NCBI GenBank assembly: GCA_963933055.1
Contig: CAWVSY010000016.1
Coordinates: 1-64,000 of the forward strand
DNA: 64,000 nt
Reading direction: 5' to 3'
From: Oleispira sp963933055
GTDB lineage: Bacteria > Pseudomonadota > Gammaproteobacteria > Pseudomonadales > Oceanobacteraceae
This document shows, in pieces, positions 33,397 through 43,191 of the stretch. The notes under the pieces were generated by a model, which saw nothing but the letters and a program-made list of their open reading frames with translations, was not told the origin of the DNA and searched no databases. Each line of letters starts with the position of its first letter. The first letter of the stretch is position 1. The translations under genes and the position numbers were made by a program.

Positions 33397-34983
33397 ATGC
33401 AGTGGTGGGGAAGTATTAAGTCCGGTAGAGAATACTTAAAATCAATATGGTATAGGCGAATGGCGGTGTCAGATAAAGGTGGTCGGCTAGTCTTTTTTCT
33501 TAATGAAGATAGTAAGAACTTAGATACAGCTTTAGAAATAGAGGCTGCTTTTTCTATTGATAAGTCATTCCCTGCGGCCAGAAATTTGACTGAAAAACTG
33601 TTGGAAATACTACCGCGGTTACAAGTTTCAGAAAGACGAACTAAGTGGATTAATGCATTAACAGAGATACAGTTTTCGGCTGAAGCAGAATACAAATACA
33701 GTTGGACTCTTTTAGCTGAAACTACGAGCTCAGGAAATCCATTGGGGGGTAATTTTGAATATGCACTAGCAGCATATATTCTGCAAACTCCATCCTTCCC
33801 AGATTTAGACAAAATTGATTTTGGTATTAAATGTCTGTTTGTATCAGTTTTACTTCAAAAACCAATCCGGAGCGGGCTAGGTGAGGCAGCAAAGATATTT
33901 CGTCGAGAGATTTGTGTCTCAGTAGAGAATTATCATTTAGTTAAATTGTTACCAGAATTTTTAAATAAAAATGTAGCACACTACTTTAAAGAGCTGGAGC
34001 AGGCTGTATCGGAGCTCGAATCTTACAATAACAGCGAGTGGATAAAGCGAATTAAGAAACTCATTACACGAAATAATAAATCTGAAATACAAGAGCGTGA
34101 GTTAATAACAACTATAGACTTGCAAGCTGGAAAAAAAGAAGAGTCGGAAGGTAATGAACAGAGTAGAAGTCGACATAAGCTAGTAAGTAGATTATTAAAT
34201 ACAAGAGGTCGCCAGACTGCTGAACCGCCTGTCGTTATAGATTTGGTAACAATTGAAGATGAAGCTGATGATTCAGACGTTGAGCTTGAGACAGAGCTAA
34301 AACTGACTAATTTTTGGTTAAGGCGTCATCATAAGTTAGTACAAACAGATTTTGGTCGTCTAAATAGAGTTGAGAGAAAAAGGCTTGTAGAGTTTTTACG
34401 TCACAATATAAAAAGTGATAATAAAAAAGATAGAAATGCTGCTGCGTTGATGTCCTTGCTGTTTGTAACGGGAGAACGATTAGAAACTCTCATCAAGCTA
34501 AAAATTGGTGTAGAGGGTGCATTTGGTCAAAATGGAATCTATCGACGAGCAGTTCGGACTGCTGAAGACGCATGGGAAGCTACTGAAGAGCAGCTGGATA
34601 AATTAGATGAATGTAACAGTGAATTAGTATTAGAGCTCCCTGGCTTTGTTTCTGATTACATCAATGAACTAATTTCGCAAATTAGCAATACAGAAACACT
34701 AGGTGAAACGTTGGGCTTGAGTTATGGGCAAGCGGAAGATCTTGTTAAAGAGGCACTCGTTAAGGTTCGTCAAAGCGGGCTTTATGAACGAATAACATTA
34801 GATCGTTTGAGTACTGCTCTAGCTATCGAGGCAACGTTAATGTTTGATGACCCAGTCATCACTTTTCAGCTATCATCAAAGCAGAATCATGCTGCACCGA
34901 TGTTGAATTATTATGTTTCACACAGAATAGATACGCTAGAAATGTGCTATAAAAAAATCATGCATGAAATGGTGATGGTATGA
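33397..34983 (+). CDS. Recombinase-like protein, partner of the large integrase
   Basis: About 528 residues, unassigned to a named family. The C-terminal third resembles the front half of a tyrosine-recombinase catalytic domain: LMSLLFVTGERLETLIKLKIG, with the first catalytic Arg in the TGxR position. The later His-x-x-Arg and Tyr boxes are absent. A low-complexity acidic stretch (VIDLVTIEDEADDSDVELETE) sits at about 285-305. The start is uncertain: the ATG at 33397 has GGGGAGG almost touching it, and 33460 is an alternative. It overlaps the next gene as ATGA, so the two are made together. It lies beside the cut tRNA-Arg. Confidence 0.65.
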   Translation: MQWWGSIKSGREYLKSIWYRRMAVSDKGGRLVFFLNEDSKNLDTALEIEAAFSIDKSFPAARNLTEKLLEILPRLQVSERRTKWINALTEIQFSAEAEYKYSWTLLAETTSSGNPLGGNFEYALAAYILQTPSFPDLDKIDFGIKCLFVSVLLQKPIRSGLGEAAKIFRREICVSVENYHLVKLLPEFLNKNVAHYFKELEQAVSELESYNNSEWIKRIKKLITRNNKSEIQERELITTIDLQAGKKEESEGNEQSRSRHKLVSRLLNTRGRQTAEPPVVIDLVTIEDEADDSDVELETELKLTNFWLRRHHKLVQTDFGRLNRVERKRLVEFLRHNIKSDNKKDRNAAALMSLLFVTGERLETLIKLKIGVEGAFGQNGIYRRAVRTAEDAWEATEEQLDKLDECNSELVLELPGFVSDYINELISQISNTETLGETLGLSYGQAEDLVKEALVKVRQSGLYERITLDRLSTALAIEATLMFDDPVITFQLSSKQNHAAPMLNYYVSHRIDTLEMCYKKIMHEMVMV

Positions 34984-37900
34984 GTAGAATAAAAGCATAT
35001 CCAAGCTCTAGCACTATTACTAATCTTATTAATGGCTTAGCTAGTAGAATATCTACAGCGATGGAGCAAGATAACTTAGCTGTTCGGCATAATGCATATA
35101 CCGATTATTGTCTTGCCCTGATTTTCTCTGCAACTGCTCACCGCCCGATTTGGGATCCAATTGAGAGCCAAGATTTATTTGATATAGAGCAAGGGCTAAT
35201 GCTGATATCAGATAAAGTGAGTATTGAAGAATTAGCCTGGCGTGTTGTTGCACTGGCACCAATTGCTTGCGAGCAATTAAAATACTATCAAGAGTACTTA
35301 CCAAAACTGTGTAGTTGGGTTTCAGATAAAGAAGCTTCTAAGGACCTACAGGCAAGATTAAGGCATTTAATAAATGGCGAGCCTTCCATGCCATTTTTCT
35401 TCTATTTAGATGAAGAAAATCCTTCAGTAGTTGTAAATATTTCTCCTGGAGGATTTGAGAAAAGGATAAATGAGCTTTGGGGATTACCGCTATATTTATT
35501 AAGACATATAGCTGCAACGGAATTAACAGAGCAATCGAATGAAGCTCGCTTGGCTCAAACACAGCTAGGTCATTCGACTGGAATAGACCATGAATTCGGA
35601 ATAACGTCTACAGAATCAGTCATAGAGCGATTGGGTCGAGTAAGATTGCATATTGAAAAATATATGCAAAGGCTAGGTTGGAAATCTTTGAGGTCCCCGC
35701 TCAGAAGTTCATCAACAACGCCATCGGTGACCAAGAAAAAAGTCATTTCAAGGAATTATAAGTCAATAAAACTTGCGTCAGCTAGAAGAGCAATTGATCG
35801 AGCTAAAAAAAAATCACTGGCTAAAGAAGTCGTGCAGCAGAGCATTTTTAGTGTCGTTGGTTCAGTTGATAAATTAACGACAATAGCTGAGTTAAACGAG
35901 ATATTTGATCGTACAATTCTAGTAGCAGAAGAAGAGGGGGTGGCCAAAAACTATTGTATAAAGCTAATCGTTCGTTATGTTCGAATAACTTCTAAAGGTC
36001 GTGAGCTCATCAAGAAGAGTACGCGTAATTATCAGTCAACCTCTGAAGCATCTCCGTTTAGTTCTAAATCATTAGTAAATTTTAAGCGTGCAAGAGAAAC
36101 ACGACAAAATTTCATCGATTATCTTGCTGAGAAAAGTCAGTCTAAAAGTGTGTTATGTATTGAGGCTCGAGTAGCTGAGATAGTGATTTCAGCTGCATTG
36201 TTTTCTGCTATATCGGATCAAGTGCGTCTTACTAATTTAAAAAAAGCATTAATTAAGTCAACTTATCAAGATGAGGAACTATTTGTAGATATCCCTTTGG
36301 CTGAAGATCTAGAAACTGTTAATCGATGGTTTCCAGACAAAATTAGTTCATCGTTGATTATTGGTTTATATAAAAATAATACCCATCTAGATAATTTCAA
36401 TGACGTCGTATTCAGAAAAGAATACGATAGATTGTCCTCAAAACTAAACCTAATAAAAGTAAAAAAATATCCTTTTTCAGCATTAATTAGTGTTGCCAGG
36501 TCAGCCATTATATTTGAAGTTCCTGGTCATTTGGCTGGTTATTTGACTGGGGATGTAAATTCAGTTTCATTACCTACCTCTCAATTTATTCGTCATAAAT
36601 ATTGCCAACCATTGAAATTAAAAATAGTTAGTAATAAAAAAGAGCTGTTGGATAGTCACCCATGGTTATCCGGAATAAATTATTTAGATACAAAAGATAA
36701 AACTGGTGAACCTAAAAAATTCTTAACTGTATTGCGTGAGCTCTTTACTAAAAGTAGAAAAATACAATACGAAGGGGGAAAGAAACGATCAGCTTTACAA
36801 AAAGAATTATTATTGGCCGAAATTAAATTAAAATTTACAATTGAAGAAGCTAATAATTGGTCACCATTATCTCTGAGCCTAATCTCATGGGTCATGCATT
36901 TGATTGAAAATGGAACACGGTCAAAAAATAATATTGCATTTAATACAATTGATAAATATGCATTTTTAGTCGCTAGAAAGCTGCTAATGCTAGAGCCAGT
37001 CGACAATTTTTTGTCATTGGATGCTGTTGTTTACGAAGAAATGTATTTAAACGCTGTTGAAACTACTTCAGATCAACAGAAAGAAGATCTGGTAGGTAGA
37101 CTGCAGGAGTTTCATGCATTTTTAGTCAGTGAGTTTGCGGTAGATGAAATAGACTGGTCTGATATTGCAGTTGGTAATTATTTAAGTTTTTCAGATGCTA
37201 ATATAGTCAGTGATAAAGAATATCAATTAATACTCAATCAAATTTATGATGATGAATCATTAAATGTAAGGCTGAAATATCAGTATATTTGTTTATTGAT
37301 ACTTGGCTATCGATTTGGGCTGAGGTTTGGTGAAGCATATCGATTACGTTACTCTGATGTCTTAGTTTCTGAAGATGATATATTTATACTTGTAAGAAAC
37401 TCGATCTATGGTGAAACAAAAACAAAATCTGGGGTCAGGCAGATTCCTGCTTTAGAGGACTGGACGGAGCTTGAGGTCGATGCTTTTAATAAGGTATATG
37501 AGTATGCAAAAGACAATTTTGAGTTAGATAAGCAAGTTTCATTGATGACTGTTTCTACAACTAGTAGACAGTTAATTAATAAATATACTGCCATTAGCTA
37601 TTTAAGCCGTACTCTTAAAAAAATCACAGGTGATGAGAGTCTCAGGTTTCATCACCTTAGGCATAGCTTTGCGACGCGCATGTATTCACAGTTTGTTGAA
37701 AAGTCTGGCAGCAATACAAGTATAAAAAATAGACAGTGTTACTTTACCAAATATCCGCTTCGTGCATTAGCTGAAATGATGGGACATATGCATGAAAAAA
37801 CTACTTTGGAATCGTATGTGCATCGTCTTGATAGTGCTTGTAAGAATATAATTAAAATAGACGAATATTCTAATCTAGTGTCAGCATATTCATATGCTTT

Positions 37901-38714
37901 GAATATCACGCAAGCTAATGTTAGACAAAGACTAGTTAGAAAAAATTTACTTTCTTTACATAATAATATTCCCGCTCCCTTTGTTGAATTCTCAATCGGA
38001 GCGAATTCAGAGCGTATTGATAACGATGACAAGTCAGTCAATCCAGGACTGACACTTTTTGAGATTGATTTACTTCTTAAGAAATACAGTGCTACTAAGC
38101 AGCCAATTGATCGATTAGCAGATCAATTAATGCTGGATCAAGGAGCATCTAACAAAGTTATAAATCTTGCTGCTAAATCTGAGAGAGAAAGCGGTTTTGA
38201 TTATTATCAATCAGATTTTATCAATCATGATAAATTCTTTAATGAACAGCATGTTTGGGTTTTAAAAGAAGTCAAAAGTAATAAGTCAGAAGATGTACGG
38301 TTGTCATCTTTGCTCGAGCTTTTTAATGAATTTTTACTAAATTTAAATAATGATAAGAAAAATAAAGTAAAAACTGGGTTGGAAATTTGGCGATTAACGT
38401 ATCAGAGAGGCTTTAATATTGTAACTGACAGTGACGAGTTGGATTCACTTCGCGAGTGCTTCTTAATACTTTCACTCGAAGTAGAAATTATGAAAGTCGT
38501 ATCTTCAGAATACAATTCTGATGATAATATTAATGATGTTGATACCATTTATAGAAGCAGACATATTCCAAATAGCCGCGAAAAAATTAAAAGTCGTCAG
38601 CGAAGTGGCTTTGCTATTCAAATAAAACCAAATTCACTAATTAAAACTAATCAGACATTAGCGCGATTACTGATAGTAATGTCGATTTTTTTAGAGCTGA
38701 CTGATTCAAATTAG
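34980..38714 (+). CDS. Very large tyrosine recombinase (1244 residues)
   Basis: A full catalytic domain lies at about residues 760-960. It has Arg in GYRFGLRFGEAYRLRYSDV, Lys in YGETKTKSGVRQIP, HHLRHSFATRM (His-x-x-Arg), GHMHEKTTLES and the nucleophile Tyr in YVHR. The N-terminus (about 160-235) has a second, degenerate set, LYLLRHIAAT and TQLGHST, which looks like the back half of the domain that begins in the preceding gene. Typical integrases have ~400 residues, so this is three times larger, and its function beyond recombination is unknown. It probably moves the element inserted at tRNA-Arg. Very AT-rich codons. Confidence 0.8.
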   Translation: MSRIKAYPSSSTITNLINGLASRISTAMEQDNLAVRHNAYTDYCLALIFSATAHRPIWDPIESQDLFDIEQGLMLISDKVSIEELAWRVVALAPIACEQLKYYQEYLPKLCSWVSDKEASKDLQARLRHLINGEPSMPFFFYLDEENPSVVVNISPGGFEKRINELWGLPLYLLRHIAATELTEQSNEARLAQTQLGHSTGIDHEFGITSTESVIERLGRVRLHIEKYMQRLGWKSLRSPLRSSSTTPSVTKKKVISRNYKSIKLASARRAIDRAKKKSLAKEVVQQSIFSVVGSVDKLTTIAELNEIFDRTILVAEEEGVAKNYCIKLIVRYVRITSKGRELIKKSTRNYQSTSEASPFSSKSLVNFKRARETRQNFIDYLAEKSQSKSVLCIEARVAEIVISAALFSAISDQVRLTNLKKALIKSTYQDEELFVDIPLAEDLETVNRWFPDKISSSLIIGLYKNNTHLDNFNDVVFRKEYDRLSSKLNLIKVKKYPFSALISVARSAIIFEVPGHLAGYLTGDVNSVSLPTSQFIRHKYCQPLKLKIVSNKKELLDSHPWLSGINYLDTKDKTGEPKKFLTVLRELFTKSRKIQYEGGKKRSALQKELLLAEIKLKFTIEEANNWSPLSLSLISWVMHLIENGTRSKNNIAFNTIDKYAFLVARKLLMLEPVDNFLSLDAVVYEEMYLNAVETTSDQQKEDLVGRLQEFHAFLVSEFAVDEIDWSDIAVGNYLSFSDANIVSDKEYQLILNQIYDDESLNVRLKYQYICLLILGYRFGLRFGEAYRLRYSDVLVSEDDIFILVRNSIYGETKTKSGVRQIPALEDWTELEVDAFNKVYEYAKDNFELDKQVSLMTVSTTSRQLINKYTAISYLSRTLKKITGDESLRFHHLRHSFATRMYSQFVEKSGSNTSIKNRQCYFTKYPLRALAEMMGHMHEKTTLESYVHRLDSACKNIIKIDEYSNLVSAYSYALNITQANVRQRLVRKNLLSLHNNIPAPFVEFSIGANSERIDNDDKSVNPGLTLFEIDLLLKKYSATKQPIDRLADQLMLDQGASNKVINLAAKSERESGFDYYQSDFINHDKFFNEQHVWVLKEVKSNKSEDVRLSSLLELFNEFLLNLNNDKKNKVKTGLEIWRLTYQRGFNIVTDSDELDSLRECFLILSLEVEIMKVVSSEYNSDDNINDVDTIYRSRHIPNSREKIKSRQRSGFAIQIKPNSLIKTNQTLARLLIVMSIFLELTDSN

Positions 38715-38717
38715 ACT

Positions 38718-39578
38718 CTAATCAGAATCCATTAAGCACGATAGTTGCTCATTCTTCGCGTCTATTTCACACTGTATGACGTGACCGCCCTTTATTGTTT
38801 CTTTTCCTTTTATATGTTGATAGGTAGTCTTAACTTCGAACTCCATTCTTTTTATATTTAACTGTGCTGTTAATAGTTTTTTTCTTAGCGCTGGATTAAA
38901 TGTAAAATGCTTTTTTGCTTTATCGACTTTCACCGATACAGTATTGCTATCATCATCAACTCTATAAATGAAGCCTAAAATTATTTTACTATTATGACTT
39001 CTAATGATTGGCTGTCTTGTTTTAGAAATATTTAGTTTGATTTCTTTATCTCCGATTACGCATTTAATGTTACTTAATGCATCTCGACTTTCAATAATTT
39101 TATAGATAGTACTTGCCATGCCCGCTGGAACTGTTACGACTCCATTTTCAACTTTTGAAGATTTATTTTTATGCTCATTTATAGTTAATTTATTTAAATC
39201 AATTTCTTTTTCATTTGAGATTAGATTTATGGTTTTTAGCATAGTAGCAGCTACATTTTTTGATTCATTGTAAAAAGAGTCGATATCAAAATCAAAACTA
39301 TCTACATAATTAAGTGAAAGATTAATACTTAAATGACTATATTGATTACGTATGCTTGATGTTATTTTAAATGATATATATTTTCTTTGATCAAGGCTTA
39401 ATTTTGATGACAGAAAACTTTCAATTCTAGAAATTATGTTTTTTAAAGATTTGTTAGCTTTTTCATACTCGCTTAGCGGCCACGAAGCTTCGCCATTTTT
39501 ATTTGAGTTGATCTCAATAGTATCAATTTGAATAATATTCTTAGTAAAGAGTTTAATTTCTTGGTCTGATTTATACAT
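38718..39578 (-). CDS. Hypothetical protein next to the large recombinase
   Basis: A 286-residue protein of unrecognised family, convergent with the recombinase with only 3 bases between stops. It is Lys/Ile/Asn-rich, with a helical N-terminal half (SLKNIISRIESFLSSKLSLDQRKY) and a beta-rich C-terminal half of short strands (SNTVSVKVDKAKKHFTF, RMEFEVKTTY). No signal peptide, membrane helix or catalytic motif is visible. Base composition matches the recombinase, so it likely belongs to the same mobile element. Confidence 0.65.
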   Translation of the reverse strand: MYKSDQEIKLFTKNIIQIDTIEINSNKNGEASWPLSEYEKANKSLKNIISRIESFLSSKLSLDQRKYISFKITSSIRNQYSHLSINLSLNYVDSFDFDIDSFYNESKNVAATMLKTINLISNEKEIDLNKLTINEHKNKSSKVENGVVTVPAGMASTIYKIIESRDALSNIKCVIGDKEIKLNISKTRQPIIRSHNSKIILGFIYRVDDDSNTVSVKVDKAKKHFTFNPALRKKLLTAQLNIKRMEFEVKTTYQHIKGKETIKGGHVIQCEIDAKNEQLSCLMDSD

Positions 39579-40204
39579 ATATGCTCACGATAAAAGTAAA
39601 TGGATGAATATAAAGTACTCTATTTATTAAAAAATTGTGCTTGTAATTCAGTGATCTTTGTAATTTTTTGTCAGTTTTATTTGTTTTTTTCGTTGAATTA
39701 TGAGTTCGTTATCGCTTAGGGGGTGCGGAGCGGAATAAGATTTTTAAATGCTTTAATAAATTGAAAAATAGCCCCAAGCATTTACGGTTTCAATATTTGA
39801 AAGCACAGTATATTGAAAGTGATTTTTGAGACTGAAAAACGACTAAAAAGAGCTTTAAAAGTGAAGGTCTTTATTAAAGCGACTTAATTAAAGCCATAGC
39901 CTGACACTTGCCAAAAAATAATTTTGGCAAGAAGAGTGAGAACTCTATTTTGATTTTTGAGATCAAAAATGATTTTGATCTCAGGTGGTTTGTATTCACT
40001 ATTATGCGAATGAGAGATCGCTAACTAGAGCAACCTGTCTTTAAAATTTAATGTTTCTGCAATTATATGTCAAGATTATTTTTACAATGTAGAATTTCCA
40101 GAAATTTAATATCATATACAGTTGTCAAAGCTAGGAAATGAAGTTAATTTCGAAGTGTATTTAATATTTAAAGCTTAAATACACTTCTATTGATTTTTAT
40201 GACG
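39579..40204. other. AT-rich intergenic region with two strong hairpins
   Basis: No gene is seen in these 626 bases. Perfect stems occur at 39907-39931 (CTTGCCAAAA/TTTTGGCAAG, loop AATAA) and 39958-39983 (TGAGATCAAAA/TTTTGATCTCA, loop ATGA), 26 bases apart. Neither is followed by a T tract. They may be recombinase or replication sites, or encode a structured RNA. Confidence 0.5.
40152..40187. terminator. 13-bp hairpin downstream of the lipoprotein gene
   Basis: GAAGTGTATTTAA and TTAAATACACTTC form a perfect 13-bp stem with a 10-base loop, 18 bases past the lipoprotein stop. The tail has few T residues, so termination is plausible but not certain. Confidence 0.5.
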
Positions 40205-41098
40205 TTACTCACCTTTTTCTACTAAGTACTCAATTTTTCCATCGCCATGCAGTACCGATGGCACGTTCTTATAGGCTGTATTAGGCGGAATATATACAGC
40301 ATAATCAGGTCCTAGACGTCTCATGAAATCTTCTCTCATAGCATTTGCGAGTGTATAGCGGTCGTTAACAGATCTAATTGCAAAACTCGCAGTGCAAAAA
40401 CCGCCAGCTAGTTCGCCTTTAACTGGACATTGAAATGTTATTGATACTGCCCCCTTGCGGCCAGAGTTATCATTTCTATTAAATTTTATAAACCGTCCAT
40501 AAGAAACATCTGTTTTAGGTATCCATTTATATTCTCGTTTCTCTAGCCCTGGGCTTTCTGTAATAACAACTTTATATATATCTGGCATTAATGCTGAATA
40601 ATCTCCAACTACAGATTCAGTTGTTGCTTTGAGTAACTCAATATCAATCTTGCCATTTTTATTCATTAAAAAGTGTTTTGATGAATAATCCCAAGCAAAT
40701 GAGTAGTTTTCTCCTTCATATCCAGCGCTCCCTAGATTAGAAAGTAATCCTGCTAGGCCTAAGCCGCCTGCAAAATCAAGAGATAGGCCAAGACTAGTGC
40801 CTATTGCGGTTGATCCAACAGCGTATGCAATACCCGAGTCTGAGCTGGTTTCAAATATCTGATTTATTTTTTTGTACTCCTCTACATCATCTTCAACGTC
40901 TTCGAATTCATCTTTTGTTAAATCACGAGCGGTATAGGCACCTTGAGCACTTAATAGTTTTAATGCATCAGAAGAATTCTCTTTGATGATAATGGGTTTT
41001 TCGGAGTAGTTTTGCTGCGTGAGTCTCATTGGATATTGGCTGCATGCTGATATAAGTAATAGAGCCGATGCTAAAGTGGTTATTTTTGTTATGTTCAT
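40205..41098 (-). CDS. Predicted lipoprotein
   Basis: A 297-residue protein. The signal has lipobox LISAC with Cys19; Ser at +2 predicts outer-membrane location. A Gly/Ala-rich hydrophobic stretch near residues 93-127 (AVGSTAIGTSLGLSLDFAGG) resembles a glycine-zipper-like segment. The rest is soluble, with DYAVYIPPNTAYKNVP near the C-terminus. No family recognised. As a lone envelope gene inside a mobile element it may alter phage adsorption or entry, but that is speculation. Confidence 0.75.
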   Translation of the reverse strand: MNITKITTLASALLLISACSQYPMRLTQQNYSEKPIIIKENSSDALKLLSAQGAYTARDLTKDEFEDVEDDVEEYKKINQIFETSSDSGIAYAVGSTAIGTSLGLSLDFAGGLGLAGLLSNLGSAGYEGENYSFAWDYSSKHFLMNKNGKIDIELLKATTESVVGDYSALMPDIYKVVITESPGLEKREYKWIPKTDVSYGRFIKFNRNDNSGRKGAVSITFQCPVKGELAGGFCTASFAIRSVNDRYTLANAMREDFMRRLGPDYAVYIPPNTAYKNVPSVLHGDGKIEYLVEKGE

Positions 41099-41234
41099 TA
41101 ATTCTCCTTGAAAGGTTTTATCCTATTGATTTTTGAGCATGATTATAATAACCAATCAACTCCCAAGCAAACCAGAAGTTTTGACCTATAGCAGAATGCT
41201 AATGACCGTCAAAATAAGTAGTTGTTTCAATTAA

Positions 41235-41567
41235 TTAGACATCATCAGTTTTGTGAGGGGGCGAATTAGATGTGCACTTATTTACCATTGCAAAGTTGTC
41301 TTTATTACTCATTGTGCTCACCTGCTTTGGAAGTAGAGATTTGAAGTATGATGATAGCTCTCCCAAAGTTTTCGGTCTTTTTACTTTCTTCTGGGACTGA
41401 TACTGAACCCACATGCAGATCGCTGAGTAATTGTCATTGCAGATCGGCACTTTCAAATAATAGGCCAGCCGATACCCCTGCTTTATTTTATGTTTTTCAA
41501 TAAGCCAAAAAGCTATTTCTTGGTTTCGTTGAGTTATCCAGTTCGTTACAAGTGCATGATTACTCAT
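41235..41567 (-). CDS. Small protein downstream of integrase B
   Basis: A 110-residue protein, overlapping the end of integrase B by 8 bases. Start taken at 41567, where GGAG lies 7 bases upstream; 41579 is an in-frame alternative. It resembles the gene at 42916-43191 in position, size and pattern: RLAYYLKVPICNDNYSAICMWVQY here against SLAPYLELDYPSDNHTAIELWIQR there. The pair of integrase plus small gene has therefore been duplicated. Role unknown, possibly a recombination accessory. Confidence 0.7.
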   Translation of the reverse strand: MSNHALVTNWITQRNQEIAFWLIEKHKIKQGYRLAYYLKVPICNDNYSAICMWVQYQSQKKVKRPKTLGELSSYFKSLLPKQVSTMSNKDNFAMVNKCTSNSPPHKTDDV

Positions 41568-42747
41568 CTTTAGCTCCATTCATCTCACGTTCTAATAAGC
41601 GCTCGAAAGCAGATCCATCCTGTCGCGTCAGGTTTGGCACATAGCGCGAGTAAACTCTGAATAGCATCTCTGTTGTTGTGTGTCCCATCTGTCGTGCTAT
41701 CCACTCAGGGCTTTCACCAGCGGCAAGCCACAGCGTTGCTGCGGTATGGCGTGTTTGATAAGGGTTTCTTCTGTCTATGTTTAGGTGTTCTAAAAGTGGG
41801 TACCAAATTCGCTTGGAAACATTATTGTTTCTCAGTGGAGTGTTTATGTCTGAGCAAAATACGAATGGTGAGTCGCCAGTGATATCAAATTGTTCTTTAA
41901 GTGCTCCATACACCATTTGAGACATCTCGATAGTGCGGAATGATCCGTCATTCTTGGTATAGATAAACTCACCTAGAACATACGCTTCACGAATGAGTAT
42001 TTGTCTACGTTCAAAGTCAACGTACTTCCACCGTAGACCATCTATTTCGGAAGTGCGCATGCCGGTAAAAAATCGTGTTATGTAATAGCTTTTAAAATCC
42101 GCTCTAACACCATTAATGATTTTTTTAACTTCCTCTAACGTAAAAGGATGTGCATCTGATCGGGGGACTTTTAATGATTTAATTCCCACGTAAGGAGAGC
42201 TGAAGTTATACCGATTAGCTGCCTCGTTTAAAATCATACGCAAAGGTGTAATAATGTGATTGATTGTAGAAGCTGATAATGGCTTTCCGTATCGGTTGGT
42301 TTTCGTCGCGAGTAGCGAGCGAAACTCTAAAATTTCTGCTTTAGATATTTTCCCAGTTTCTTTATCACCTAACGTGGGAATAATATAATTTTGTAAATTA
42401 GCCCTCACTGCTTTTATGTGTGATTTGCGCCATTGGACTTTCATTTCGGTGAACCAAAGCTCTGCAAAGTCTTTAAGTAGCGGAGTACTTTTGCTTGCAA
42501 CTGTATTCGCTTGGTTTACTTCAACAGCTGTTTCGAACTTCTTGGCATTGCTACTACCAGGAAAGCATTTCGAGTATTCGAAAATACCTAACAAAATTTC
42601 AGCTTCTATTTTATTAAGAGCTTTTTCCAGCTTAAGACGATTAGGTTTTGTGTCATCAAGAGCAGTCTGTTCACGACATCGCTTGCCTTGGTAGTTAAAA
42701 TCTAAAAACAGTTTTCCAGTTTCTTTACGTACACGGATACTACCCAT
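41560..42747 (-). CDS. Tyrosine integrase B
   Basis: A 395-residue phage-type integrase. The N-terminal arm-binding domain begins MGSIRVRKETGKLFLDFNYQGKRCREQTAL; the core-binding domain is at about 80-180; the catalytic domain follows. Arg is in RFFTGMRTSEIDGLRW, then YQTRHTAATLWLAAGESPEWIARQMGHTT, and the Tyr nucleophile in FRVYSRYVPN. It shares most of its sequence with integrase A. Translation starts at 42747 after GGAGGTGTTTTGT, a leader identical to that of integrase A. Confidence 0.93.
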   Translation of the reverse strand: MGSIRVRKETGKLFLDFNYQGKRCREQTALDDTKPNRLKLEKALNKIEAEILLGIFEYSKCFPGSSNAKKFETAVEVNQANTVASKSTPLLKDFAELWFTEMKVQWRKSHIKAVRANLQNYIIPTLGDKETGKISKAEILEFRSLLATKTNRYGKPLSASTINHIITPLRMILNEAANRYNFSSPYVGIKSLKVPRSDAHPFTLEEVKKIINGVRADFKSYYITRFFTGMRTSEIDGLRWKYVDFERRQILIREAYVLGEFIYTKNDGSFRTIEMSQMVYGALKEQFDITGDSPFVFCSDINTPLRNNNVSKRIWYPLLEHLNIDRRNPYQTRHTAATLWLAAGESPEWIARQMGHTTTEMLFRVYSRYVPNLTRQDGSAFERLLEREMNGAKDE

Positions 42748-42915
42748 ACAAAACACCTCCGTTTGTCATTTGAAAATTAATTTTTAAACATGTTTGTTGA
42801 TTGCTCATTGCAATACTCCTAACAGGATAGAAACTTGAGATACCAGAGAGACTTCTAATTATTGCGATACTGGTGTATGTGTTTGTGCTTATTCGTTAGA
42901 AGTCATACCCGTAAG

Positions 42916-43191
42916 TTAAAAATCAATATCACCTTGAAGGTAAGTGGGAATGGTTGATACCAATCGGCTTTGAAGGCTTTCTAGGCTCAAGTCTTTACCT
43001 TGGTTAAACGTTAAAATACGCTGTATCCAAAGTTCGATAGCGGTGTGGTTATCGCTTGGGTAATCCAGCTCTAAATAAGGTGCTAGTGAGTCGCCATTTG
43101 TAATATGCATTTTGCTAATCAAAAGGCTGGCTAAATCTCGGGCTTTCGGTGTTACCCATGCGTTATTACTTGTAGTGTTTAATTTAAGCAT
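42916..43191 (-). CDS. Small protein downstream of integrase A
   Basis: A 91-residue protein starting at 43191, 8 bases inside the end of integrase A, as its counterpart does with integrase B. Paralogue by position and by the shared APYLELDYPSDNHTAIELWIQ pattern. No known domain. A 168-base gap without genes separates it from integrase B. Confidence 0.7.
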   Translation of the reverse strand: MLKLNTTSNNAWVTPKARDLASLLISKMHITNGDSLAPYLELDYPSDNHTAIELWIQRILTFNQGKDLSLESLQSRLVSTIPTYLQGDIDF

